DNA of 64,000 nt from Centrapalus pauciflorus (lineage: Eukaryota; Streptophyta; Magnoliopsida; Asterales; Asteraceae), in contig JAANYP010002012.1 of the NCBI GenBank assembly GCA_020465985.1, forward strand, positions 62,001 through 126,000, given 5' to 3'. Shown one piece after another: positions 45,410-55,926 of this stretch. The notes under the pieces were generated by a model. That model did not search any database. It saw nothing but the letters and a program-made list of their open reading frames with translations, and was not told the DNA's origin. Positions within the stretch are counted from its first letter, which is position 1. Every line of letters begins with the position of its first letter. Position numbers and translations under genes: made by a program.

Positions 45410-45766
45410 TGTAAATATGAAATCCCGAATGTATTCAGCACCTTAACGTTTTTCTCATCAAACACATGAAGAAACCATGCTCAATAAATGTGTTTAATAA
45501 AGAAGAAGACAAGATGAATGTTTGAAGACTCTTGATGGAACAGTGGCGGCTGTAATGAATATTCAAATTGAAGGTCAACCGTGTGTTTCTCAAAAGTAAC
45601 CCTAGGATCCTTTTTATAGGCTCCTTTAATTAAGTTACAACACTTGGCAACAATGGCCCCTACACTTTTGCATAGACATGAAATACATAGAAATAAATAC
45701 AAGACAAATTACAATGAAAATAAATATTACAAAATAACTCCTAGGATCGAAATAATAAATCTAACA
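45410..45766 (-). repeat. 5' LTR of element G
   Basis: Pairs with 33562-33918. On its inner side there is no primer-binding site; coding sequence for Arg/Asp repeats begins at once. Confidence 0.94.
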
Positions 45767-45929
45767 GAAGGCAATGTTTAGGTTTAACTAACTGGTTATC
45801 TGGGATAATGTTTGATTGTGAGGGACGTGCAACTGAAGTAGAACGAACAGGTGTAGATACAAGGGTATGATTGGATGATGAATGGGAGTCAGATGAATTG
45901 GAGTTCTGAGACTGTGCTGGAGATGCCAT
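45767..45929 (-). pseudogene. Envelope-like ORF of element E, N-terminal piece
   Basis: It starts MASPAQSQNSNSSDSHSSSN, a Ser-rich leader, and runs into the right border of element G at 45767. The frame lines up with 33561 when G and one copy of the GAAGG duplication are removed. The TTTACAG acceptor-like site ends 8 bases before the ATG. Confidence 0.75.
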
Positions 45930-45937
45930 TTGAACAC

Positions 45938-45940
45938 CTG
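45938..45940 (-). promoter_or_regulatory. Candidate 3' splice site before envelope-like ORF of E
   Basis: The minus strand reads TATTTTGGTTTACAG|GTGTTCAAATGG, 8 nt before the ATG. A donor-like TTT|GTAAGTGAG lies in the E leader at 55455. Confidence 0.5.
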
Positions 45941-46029
45941 TAAACCAAAATAAAAATTCATGTTAGTCAGATCATGTACATAAATGACAACCTTCAAAAT
46001 GTAGAGAAATTGTAACATTTTATCAGAAA

Positions 46030-46835
46030 TTGTAAAAAAAATTGTGATTATCTGTTTAAGGCATCGGGATTCTAGACAATAATAGATTATTATTGAAAGG
46101 ACTCCAGAGTCAATCGTTTAGAGACCAATGTTAGAAAAACACAAATTTATAACAATTTCTTAAAAAATGTGACATTTTTCTTAAAACATGAAAAATTCCA
46201 CACTTAGAAAAACATTTTCTGTTGAAACTCGAATGAAACCACAAGTTTCTCGAATGACTCATGAACCAACTTGACCGTCTATGAATAAACTCGAATGATC
46301 CTATATACAACTCGAATGACATAGACATGAAACTCGAATAAACCATGACACAACTCGAATAGTGCTTGATTCAACTCGAATGAGTCTTGAAAGTTCTCGA
46401 ATGAAAGACATGTTAAACTCGAATGAAATATGTACTAAACTCGAATGAAACATTAGAATCTAACACTCAACTCGAATGACTAAGTCATTTTCTCGATAAG
46501 AACATTGTCCCAACTCGAATAAGCTTTAAGCAATCTCGGACAATGTATCAATCGACATATGTTTTGAAAATTTTCTAAGTGTTACACACTTGGTCAACTC
46601 GCATGATACACAAATGTTTCTTAAATAACCTTTCAGTCAACTCGAGTGAAACTGACACTTTCTCGAATATCATTGCTCTCAACTCGATTAACTCTTGAGT
46701 TTTCTCGAGTTTTATTTGAATCAACTCAAATGACTCTTTATGCAACTCGAATGACTCTTTATGCAACTCGAATGACTCTTTATGCAACTCGAATGACTCT
46801 TTAATCGAGAAATGCCTTTTTGTTTTATTACAAGT
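46030..46835. repeat. ACTCGAATGA motif array, 3' side of element E
   Basis: Roughly two dozen copies of an (A/T)CTCGAATGA word lie between pol and the envelope-like ORF of E. They include a perfect 21-bp tandem unit (CTCTTTATGCAACTCGAATGA) repeated three times and more at 46733-46802. No coding sequence. Confidence 0.9.
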
Positions 46836-47444
46836 CCAATACACACTGATTTTATGAATTTAAGTTCAGGGATCTTTTTCAGTGTTTTAAAACTTGTACC
46901 CCCTTCGAAAATGTATTTTAAACACATTTGATTTACTGAATTTTGAACAAAAACAACTTTAAAGTTGTTAAAAATTCAAATTTCAGATTATTGAAGAACA
47001 CGAAACTGTTTCATTATGAAAATGAAACATTCTGTTTGTGTGATGTAAAAATGACTTATGAAATTTCAGATTCATGGTCATGATACCAATACGAACTTCA
47101 TCACACATTTAATTTTAATTTCATGAACAAAAATCATGATTCTCCGGCCATTTTAATTTTGCAAAAAAAAAAAATCCGGCCCATTTTAATTTTGCAAGAA
47201 ATCCGGCCCATCATCTTAAACCAAATTAACCCACTAACTATCTTTTCAATCAAATATTGTGACGAAAGAAAAAAAATAAAAATAAAAATAAAAATATCAA
47301 GATAAAATTTGATTTTAAAAAAAAAGTTAAAATGGACTTCAAAAAAATATACACAATTAAAAAAAATTTTGCACACATAAAACAACAAAAAAATTTTTTT
47401 TGAAAACACATAAAAAATTTTTAAAATATTAACAATGCTCATTT

Positions 47445-47585
47445 GCTCCCCCTTGAATTTCTGAAAGTTGCTCCCCCTCAAATGTATATTCATTTTCTCA
47501 GCTCTGCTCCCCCTACAAAATAACAGATAATTTTTATCAGATTTACTCAAAATCAGATAAATTTCTTTTCTGCTCCCCCTGCACA
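47445..47585 (-). repeat. Cluster of four polypurine-tract-like copies in element E
   Basis: On the minus strand the words AAGGGGGAGCA or AGGGGGAGCA occur four times in about 140 bases just downstream of pol. Extra polypurine-tract copies in the 3' internal region are a known Sirevirus feature; the true tract lies by the 3' LTR at 30011. Confidence 0.8.
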
Positions 47586-47716
47586 TGACAATCTAGATCT
47601 TGTTAAATTCCAAAGAATATAAACTTTTTATGATTCATGAATTTAACGTCAGATAAAAATCACTAAAAAATTGAAAATTTTAAAATTATATTTTGAAACT
47701 ACTGAATTATTAAATC

Positions 47717-50700
47717 TCAACGATTCAACATACCTAATTTGTATACCAAAAAATTAAACCGCTTTTCATCTAACGCTTTGGTAAACAAATCAGCTAGTTG
47801 ATATTCAGTGGGTACAAAATATAATTCTATATTTCCATTTTCTACGTGATCTTTTATAAAATGATACCGAATGTCAATGTGTTTTATTTTTGAATGTTGC
47901 ACCGGATTTGATGCAATAGCTATTGCGCTTTGAGAATCACAATATATTGGTATTTTCTTTGGTGTAAACCCGTAATCACGCAGTTGGCTCTTGATCCACA
48001 ACACCTGAGAACAGCAAGAAGATACGGCAACATACTCTGCTTCTGCTGTAGACAATGAAACACAATGTTGTTTCTTGGATGACCAACATACGGGTTTGCC
48101 ACCTAAGAACTGTACTGCTCCAGACGTACTCTTTCTGTCCATCTTATCACCTGCGTGATCAGCGTCAGGAAAAGCAGTCAGATTAAATGAAGATTCTCTA
48201 GGATACCACAAACCAAGATTTGGAGTTCCTTTGAGATATCTTAAAATTCGTTTCGCAGCTGTTAAGTGTGATTCTTTAGGATTTGCCTGATATCTAGCAC
48301 AGACACATGTAGCAAACATAATATCTGGTCTACTAGCTGTTAAGTACATTAATGACCCAATTATACCTCGATAATGAGTCACATCTACAGATTTCCCTGA
48401 GATGTCCGCATCGAGTTTTGACTTTGAATCCGGAGCCATGGGAGTTTTCATAGGAGTACTATTGACCATGTTAAATTTCTTTAACATGTCTTGTATATAT
48501 TTTGACTGATTGATAAAAATACCATCAGTTAATTGTTTTACTTGTAATCCTAAGAAAAAATTTATTTCCCCCATCATGCTCATTTCGAATTTTTGGGACA
48601 TTAAAAATGCGAATTTCTTACAAAATTCTGGATTTGTAGACCCAAATATTATATCGTCTACATATATTTGTATAACTATGATATCCGACCCCTGACGTTT
48701 TATAAACAGGGTTGTGTCAACTGCACCTTTTGTATATCCACATCTCAACAGATATGTTGAAAGTGCATCATACCAAGCACGAGGTGCTTGTTTAAGGCCA
48801 TACAGTGACTTATCTAAAATATATACATGATCAGGTTTCGAAGGATCAGTAAACCCTTCGGGCTGATATGTATATACTTCATCTGTTAGTTCCCCGTTTA
48901 AAAACGCAGTTTTAACATCCATTTGATATGCTGTAAAATTTTTATGAGCGGCAAAAGCTAAAAACATTCTAATAGCTTCAATTCGTGCAACTGGTGCAAA
49001 TGTTTCATCATAATCAATCCCTTCTTGTTGACTGTATCCTTTGGCAACGAGACGAGCTTTATTCCTAATGATTACACCATTTTCATCTTTCTTGTTTTTA
49101 AAGATCCATTTCGTGCCTATAATGGATTTGTCTTTTGGGCGCTCAACAAGTCTCCAGACCTTTAACCGTTCGAACTGGTTCAGTTCTTCTTGCATCGCCA
49201 CAATCCAATCAGCATCCAGAAGTGCTTCTTTTACATTCATGGGCTCTATTTTACTTAAAAAATTTGAAAATAAGCATTCATTTATAGTTGCCCTTCTGGT
49301 TTGGACTGACGCGGATGGATCACCAATGATGTTTTCTATTGGGTGATTTCTTGTCCACTTAACAGTATGTGGAAACGGTTCTATTTGGTCTTGGTTGGGA
49401 TTGAGATCTAGATATGGTTCGGGAGTTACTTCAGATATTGTAGGTGGGACATCTGAGTTAGGAGCTTCTGAATGTTCAGAAATGATGGGGGTTTCAGAAG
49501 AATATGGAGGTTCAATTGGTTGTACAATCTCAGTAGTCGACTGCACATTTGCTGTTGAAGCTTCTCCAGTTTCTTCTGAACCTTGTTGTTGAGTAAGATC
49601 AGAGCCTACGACTGGATCTTCAGTAATCCTGTCAGGCACCAAATTTACAACATTAGTTTTGGGCTTTTCAAAATAGTCTTCATAAAAATTCTCAAACAAC
49701 TTATGTAATTCTGAGTGTTCAGCATTTTGTTCATTTGACTCCAATGAAGTCTGCGACTTAGGTTCGGGTCCTGAACTGGTGTGTTCAGAAGCCATTACCA
49801 CTCCTTCGTCGAATTTGACATTCACGCTCTCGTTGACTGTCTTGGTTCTCTTGTTGTACACTCGGAAGGCAACCGACTCCTTTGAATACCCGATGAATAT
49901 TCCTTCATCTGCCTTTTGATTAAACTTTCCAAGATTGTCTTTATCGTTTAGAATAAAGCATCTGCAACCAAAGACATGGAAAAATTTAATATTGGGTATT
50001 CGTTTATTAATCAATTCATAAGGAGTCTTTCCGAATCTCTTATTTATTATTGAACGATTTTGTGTGAAGCAAGCTGTTGCAACTGCTTCTGCCCACAAGA
50101 ATAACGATAAATTAGAATATGCCAACATCGTCCTAGCTGATTCCACTAGTGTCCGATTTCTTCTTTCAACGACACCGTTTTGTTGTGGAGTTCGAGCAGC
50201 TGAAAACTGATGTGTAATTCCTATTGATTTCAAGAATGAGTCAAGTGATTTGTTCTTGAACTTTGTTCCGTTATCTGAGCGGATTGTTTGAATTGTGAGT
50301 TGCAACTTTACTTGTATTTTCCGGATGAAGTCTATGATCGTTTCGGTTGCATCTGATTTGGACCTCAGGAAGAAAACCCATGTGTATCGTGAATAGTCAT
50401 CAACTATCACCAATACATATCGTTTCTTATTAATGCTTTGTACTCTCATTGGTCCACACAAATCCATATGCAGTAATTCCAGTGCTCTCGTGAATGAGTG
50501 TTCTGTTTTGGATTTGTGTGTGGCTCTTGTCATCTTTCCTTTTTCACATGCTGCACATAACTGCTCTTTTTGGAATTTAAGCGTCAGCAGCCCTTTAACT
50601 AAGCCTCATTTTGCTAGGTTGGTTAACTCATTGAAGTTCAGATGTGAAAGGCGACGATGCCACAGCCATGCTGTTTTAGATGTAGCTTTTGACAATAAGC

Positions 50701-51063
50701 AGACATCTTTCTTCAGATTAATCGAGACTAAATCAATGGAGTACAAATTTGTTTTCCTGTTTCCTGCCAAAATTTCTTTTCCTTCTCCGGATCTGATGCT
50801 GCACCGATTGGCTTTGAAATTGACTTCTAAACCTTTATCACAAAACTGTCCAATACTAAATAGATTGTGTCCAAGACCATCAACATAGAAGACCTTTTGG
50901 ATGGTGATTTTGTCATATTTGAGACTTCCGTATCCTTTGATCGGACAAAACTGATCATTTCCAAATCTGACCGTCCCACAGAACTTTTTTACAAAGTCTG
51001 TGAGTGTGTCTCGTTGTCCGGTCATATGCTTGGAACATCCGGAGTCAAGATACCAGACATGGT
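47717..51063 (-). pseudogene. Pol of element E, one nonsense codon
   Basis: From the protease motif LDSGCSKHMTG (near 51045) one frame runs to 47717. It is broken only by a TGA at 50608-50606, where the sequence reads NLAK, stop, GLVKG. In order: pre-integrase LWHRRLSHLNF; CxxC; integrase HMDLCGPM, IRSDNGTKF and NGVVERRN (D, D, E present); RT MDVKTAFLNGEL and YVDDIIFGS (near 48660); RNase H STAEAEYVAVSSCC; end KHIDIRYHFIKDHVENG. The 938 codons downstream of the stop are intact. The Asp of the RNase H FxDADxAG segment is kept (FPDADHAG). Confidence 0.92.
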
Positions 51064-51095
51064 TTACCTATAAGACGAAGTAGCACATGAGGTAC

Positions 51096-53261
51096 TCAGT
51101 TGTAGTTGGGCACTTTTGTTTTAGGTAATTCATGCACAGTATTGTTTGTTTTTCTAACAGATATGGCTTTTAGCTTAGCATTTGAAGTTATTTTAGGTAC
51201 CCTCTTTTGAACTGTTCTTTTAGGTATCCACTTTTGTACAATTCGCGGTGGAATTGTTTTTGAAATATTTTTCTGTGGAACCTTTTTCTGTTCATAAAAT
51301 GGGTCCTTCTTCTTCGGTTGCCATACAAGCTTATTAGATTTAACAATTGCAGGCTTACAAGCACAAGAATTCAAAGCAATTAAGTCCGTTCTTGAAAACA
51401 TGATACAAGAATTATTAACAAGTTTATTATTACAGACAGAATGTTCAATTTTGCTATTTCTATCTGTAACAATTTTGTCCTTCACGCGCCACTCTTTTTT
51501 TATACTCTTGTTTTTCTGTTCTCTTTTCTTCTTTCTCCAAACTTGTTTTCTCGAACCGTTCACATTGATATCTGACATAAAAGAAGTATGAGAATTAGTA
51601 GATTTAGATACTCGTTTCTTCTGTAAGTTTTTCATACCTTTTGAAGATTGGACTTTACGTGCAATTGAGTCCGCTGATGAAGATGATTCACCCTTTTCAA
51701 AGTTAGGAGACTGAACAATAATTTTTGTTTTCTCCTTCTTTTGTTGTAATGATGGTGAATTTTCAGATGATTTTAAAGAATCTGTAGACATTCTTTGCAG
51801 AATTTTAACAGGTTCTTTATTATCATTTGATTGTTTGTTAGGCAAAGGTTTGATAAATTCACCAATTTTACCAAACATTTGATCTAATGAATTAACGTTA
51901 GAGTGCATGTACAGATCAAACTCTTTTTCTGTATTAATAGAATCTAGAGAAGTAGATGATTGTGGATTAGACAACTTTATGTTTTTAGGCTTATCTTGCA
52001 ACATTTGTTCCATTTTTCTTAGTTCAGCCTTGAGAGTTCCATTCTCTGTCTCAAAATTTTTAATTTTCAATTCTAGATCAGAATTTATCTGTTCTAAAAT
52101 TGAATTTGGCACATATAATTTTTGAGATTGAGTAGGTAATTCAGACAAATCCTTTTCAGAATAAGTTTGAATGTACTCTTCTTTAGTATCAAGAATATTA
52201 CCTGTTTCATTTATTCTGGTATCATCTCCAGAATTTTGCATTTTGTCTGATCGTAATCTTTTTATTTCTTCACTAGATTCTACTTCTTCAGATGCTTTCA
52301 AAAATGTCATTTTTAATCCTAAGTTCATGTATCTGACATCATATAGTGTTGGTGAACAAGATATTGCTTTTGTCAGGTACTTAGGATTTTCCCAACCATT
52401 TCTAGATTTAGATTTATAAAATTCTGTGTCTTTTGGTTGATTTAAATAAATTGTTTGATCTGTTTGCCCTCTTTTGATAAATTCATCCTCCATCTTCTTT
52501 ATTTTCTCATAAAGTTTAGTTCTTTCTTCAAAAATAGCATGATATTTTACAGAAAAGTTTGAGGCTTCTAATTCTGCTATTCGCAGTCTTTCTTGTAAAT
52601 CAGATATATTGTGATTAAGATTGAGTATATTGCTTTGAAGTTCTCTTTCCTTATCTTGTAAGTCTGAGACCGCTCGTAAAGCTAATGCTTTATCTTTGGA
52701 AAAGTCTAAAACTAAGTTGTGTTCATTTTGAAGTTTGTTTTCCAAAGAATGAACATTTTTCTTTTCTGCTTTTAAAGATTTTTCAAACTTTTTAAGCATA
52801 AATGCCATATTAGTTAGTTTTTCTTCTAATATACATGATTCATCAATATCAGAGTCAGAATTAGAATGTACCTCCGGTTTTTCTGAACCATCTGAGTTTT
52901 CAGACTCTGAATCTTCATCATTTTCAGTCTCATTTTTGCCAGTTGCCATTAATGCAACTTCTTCTGTCTCTTCCTCTTCCTCTTCATCAGACTCAGATTC
53001 TTTTCTTTCTGCATCCTCTTCATCAGTTAATCCAACCCATACCTCATCTTCAGCTATCATTGCTGATTCACTTAATTCTGATTCATTAAAAATTTCTGAT
53101 TTAAGACAAATATGAGCATCTTCATCCAAAATGTCATCATCTTCTGATAACTGCAACCAGTGGTCATCCTCCGCCATAAGAGCTTTGCCTGATTCTTTTT
53201 CTTTGGCTAAGAGAGCATTTCTTGTATAGTAGTCTGAGTTTTTGACTACTGGGATCTGCAT
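51096..53261 (-). pseudogene. Coiled-coil extension of gag in element E
   Basis: The 721-codon frame has an acidic start (DAERKESESDEEEEEETEEV). Long heptad regions follow (LEKSLKAEKKNVHSLENKL; then ELQSNILNLNHNISDLQERL), and the C-terminus is basic with VPKKxxKR-type repeats. It has no start codon of its own in a good position and should be read as the continuation of gag after frame changes near the zinc knuckle (about 53260-53330). The same domain order occurs in element G. The stop at 51096 lies about 20 nt before a CTTATAG acceptor-like site at the start of pol. Confidence 0.8.
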
Positions 53262-54345
53262 TCACGGGCATAGTGACCTGGTTTTCCACAGTTGTAGCAT
53301 TTCTGTTCCGACTCTTACTTAGCTGACTTGTCTGACTTTTCATATTTGTCAATCTTTCGTGTAGTATTTCTCCAGATTTCTCATATTTATCCTTCTTCTC
53401 AATTTTCCTTGAGCCTGTTTTATAGCGCATCTTGTTGTTGGTTGGCTTTCTGTAAAATTTCTTTTGAAATGCTTTTGTAAGCAATGCCATCTGCTTTTTC
53501 ATCTCTTCTATTTCTGAATCAGCAGATGAATCTGAGGATTCTGATTCGAAAGATGTACTGCTGACTATGGCTCTTTTCTCCTTTTTCAGCTTGTATTTAT
53601 ACTTTTTCTCTGCCAGTAGAGCCAGTGGATCAGGAATTTCTTTCTCAGCTTTCTTCTTTCCTGATATTTTCCTCAACACAACCTCTTGATAGTTGTTGAG
53701 GTTTTCAAATATCATAAGAAAACCCATTTCCTCAATATCCTTTGTTTGTTGGATAATCATAGCATATTTTTCCCATTCAGGATTCAGAACATTTAGAAAT
53801 TTGACATTTATGTCCAGGTTGGACTTTGTCACTCCGTTTCTTTTCATTTCACTTACCAAATTCACAAACCTGAGATAAGTGTTTTCCAAAAGTTCACCTT
53901 CACGAGCTCTGAAATTCTCAAACGTCATTAGGCTGTTTCTAGCCCTGTTTGTGGCAGCTCTGTCAGATCCCCTCATGATTTTGCATACTTCAGCCCAAAT
54001 TGACTTAGCAATTTTTGTATTCGTTAGGCAAGTGTAAATATCATTGGGGATTGATATCAACAGTAACTTTCTGGCAGTCTTGTCCCCTAATTTTCTCTTC
54101 TTTTGGGCCTCTGTCAGGTTGGTGACCTCAATAGTCCTCGGTGGAATTGGGGGATTACCAGTTGGTACTCCTGGGATTGTTTCCATGAAAGTGGCTGGTC
54201 CTTCTGTTAAGGATTTCAGCATCTCTTCGGACAGATCATGAAAACTGATAAATTCAAGAAACCTCTCCCTCCATTGTACATATTCACCCCTGTATAAAAT
54301 TGGGGGTTTGGTTTCTGATCCCATTGCCAGAGCGTCTTTAGACAT
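53164..54345 (-). pseudogene. gag N-terminal part of element E (UBN2-type), frame breaks at the knuckle
   Basis: It starts MSKDALAMGSETKPPILYRG; this Met was chosen over in-frame codons to 54426 because the gag homology begins here. Residues 20-250 form the UBN2-type capsid domain (VQWRERFLEFI, RKLLLISIPNDIY, IWAEVCKIMRGS, NYQEVVLRKI). A Ser/Lys-rich linker follows. The CCHC knuckle CYNCGKPGHYAREC lies at about 53305-53264 in another frame, after a stop, and the continuation at 53261 uses a third frame. So two shifts separate capsid, knuckle and coiled coil. Confidence 0.85.
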
Positions 54346-54429
54346 ATTGATTGATATCTGGGAAACTTGTCCAAGATCTGATGAACTCCGATTGAGATAG
54401 AAAATTTTGATCACACTTTGAAACACAGA

Positions 54430-55150
54430 TTAGTACTGAAATCTACAACACAATAACTTGTTAGTAGCAATAATCAACTCGACTCAGACACTGAATAGAC
54501 TTGATGTTGATGTATTGCAACAATCTCGATTAATATGTGTGTTAAACTCGAATGATCTAAGTATTAAACTCAAATGAGTATTGAGTGAAACTCGAATGGG
54601 TGTAATGTGAAACTCGAATGAGTTTAGGGTGAAACTCGAATGAGTTTAATGTAAAACTCGATTGATTCTTGTGTGAAACTCGATTGAGTCTTGTGTAAAA
54701 CTCGAGTGAGTCTTGTGTAAAACTCGATTGAGTCTTGTGTAAAACTCGATTGAGTCTTGTGTAAAACTCGATTGAGTCTTGTGTAAAACTCGATTTACTC
54801 TTTTGTAAAACTCGATTGTGTTTGAAAAACAACTCGAATGTATTTACTGAGAGACTCGAATGTGTTTACTTTTGAACTCGAATGAATTAAACTTGATTGT
54901 TTGATGAGAAACTCGAGTGTGTTTGTATACAAGTTCTATAGTAGTATTTAAAACTTGACTCTTTTGAAAAACTAGAATAGTCTTTCACCCAAACTCGAAT
55001 CAACTGGTTGTCAACTCGAGTAATACAAGTTGTCAACTCGAATTAAACAGGTTGTCAACTCGACTGTCAGTGATTGTCAACTCGAATTTCACTGATATTC
55101 AACTCGAATAACAAAAATACTCAACTCGAATAACACACAGGATGTGTATA
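54430..55150. repeat. AACTCGAATGA/AACTCGATTGAG motif array in the leader of element E
   Basis: About thirty copies of AACTCGA(A/T)T words occupy the leader between the primer site and gag. Near 54650-54810 they form a tandem array of a 22-bp unit (GTGTAAAACTCGATTGAGTC plus TT), repeated about six times. Non-coding. Confidence 0.9.
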
Positions 55151-55454
55151 TTTCGAGTTTCTTAATATTTTCAGCTTTTTCAAGTCTGAAATTCAGATTA
55201 AATCCAAAAAATTGCCCATTTTCACTCAGATTGCAATCGAAGGTGAGGTTTTTGAATACAAACACTTTTTGTAAAACACCTTTGTGCAAAAATAGATCTA
55301 GGTTTGACTTTTTCAATGAAACAGTACTCGTTCTTTCACTTTTCAAAATTTAACAAAATTGCCTAGATCTTTTTCTGTGTTTTGTGAATCAATTCAAGTT
55401 TATATTCAATTGATTCGTCTATGAAACCTTTACCTTCGATCCAATTCTCACTTA

Positions 55455-55455
55455 C
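55455..55455 (-). promoter_or_regulatory. Candidate 5' splice site in the leader of element E
   Basis: The minus strand reads GATCTTT|GTAAGTGAG, a near-consensus donor between the primer site and gag. A second, weaker candidate (CGAAG|GTAAAGG) lies about 20 bases downstream. Confidence 0.45.
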
Positions 55456-55567
55456 AAAGATCAACAGATTAAAAACCCTTAGTGATTTTAGGGTTTTTTT
55501 TTCGAAAAAAAATACTCAAGAACAGTAAGTAATTTCGAAATAGAAATTCAATCTCAGATCAGAAAAA

Positions 55568-55592
55568 TTCACCCCTAAAGCTCTGATACCAA
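55568..55592 (-). other. Primer-binding site of element E
   Basis: The minus strand reads ATTGGTATCAGAGCTTTAGG right after the 5' LTR. TGGTATCAGAGC matches the 3' end of initiator tRNA-Met, the usual Copia primer. Confidence 0.88.
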
Positions 55593-55593
55593 T

Positions 55594-55886
55594 TGTGAAA
55601 TTAAGTTTCTTAACAATCAATCAACAATATGAAATTATCAAGAACAATAAATGGAATTAACACTGACCGAATGATTCTATTGATGAACAAATCGATTACA
55701 AAAGATGTCAGAGAATCTTCAAGCTCTGCTGCTCATTCTCAGAAATTAATTCGTGTAAAGTGTAACTGTCAGATCTATTACAAAATAGAAAGTCAAAGAT
55801 ACTATATATACATTTCTAATAACTATCAAGGAAATACCAAATAGCCCCTAGACTTTGTTTCCATCAAACTAAAACATATCCTAACA
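55594..55886 (-). repeat. 5' LTR of element E
   Basis: Pairs with 29719-30010. On its inner side the minus strand reads ATTGGTATCAGAGCTTT, the initiator-Met primer-binding site. Confidence 0.93.
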
Positions 55887-55926
55887 TTCTCCCCCTTTGA
55901 TGGAAAGAGCAAAGTCTTTAAATCGA
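55887..55926 (-). mobile_element. Fragment of a second E-family internal region outside the 5' LTR
   Basis: The 40 bases from TTCTCCCCCTTTGATGG to AAATCGA are the same as those beside the 3' LTR at 30011-30050. A single insertion would have host DNA here, so this is the polypurine end of another copy. Confidence 0.85.

Larger units (their letters stand above)
33562..45766 (-). mobile_element. Sirevirus-type Copia element G (inner), 12.2 kb
   Basis: Two 357-bp LTRs (TGTAAATATG...AATCTAACA) differ at about four positions and are flanked by a perfect GAAGG duplication (33557-33561, 45767-45771). On the minus strand it contains a 5'-truncated gag, an intact-looking pol (42757-39353), a 1.9-kb non-coding spacer with a CCGAATTCGG array, and an envelope-like ORF with one frameshift. 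The primer-binding site, the leader and the N-terminal half of gag are missing: Arg/Asp-rich gag sequence abuts the 5' LTR. It was inserted into the envelope-like ORF of element E. Confidence 0.94.
29719..55886 (-). mobile_element. Sirevirus-type Copia element E (outer), interrupted by G
   Basis: LTRs of 292 and 293 bp (TGTGAAATTAAG...ATCCTAACA) differ at about four sites and one indel. Read on the minus strand, the order is: 5' LTR (55886-55594), TGGTATCAGAGC primer site, long leader, gag (54345), coiled-coil extension, pol (about 51063-47717) and an envelope-like ORF (from 45929). The last is cut by element G and resumes at 33561, with its end at 30085 just before the 3' LTR. Without G the element is about 14 kb. 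No target duplication is seen: the sequence beyond the 5' LTR is a copy of the internal polypurine end. Several stops and frameshifts make it defective. Confidence 0.92.

Noticed and set aside
44896..45465. 189-codon frame rich in Met, Gly and Arg
   Set aside because: It is another reading frame of the RRDD repeat and knuckle region of G gag.
46240..46830. CRISPR-like spaced repeats
   Set aside because: Short degenerate words without constant spacers, within a plant retrotransposon; no cas genes.
51068..51096. 28-nt intron between gag and pol of element E (GTACCT...TTATAG)
   Set aside because: Far too short for a plant intron; only the acceptor-like site is worth noting.
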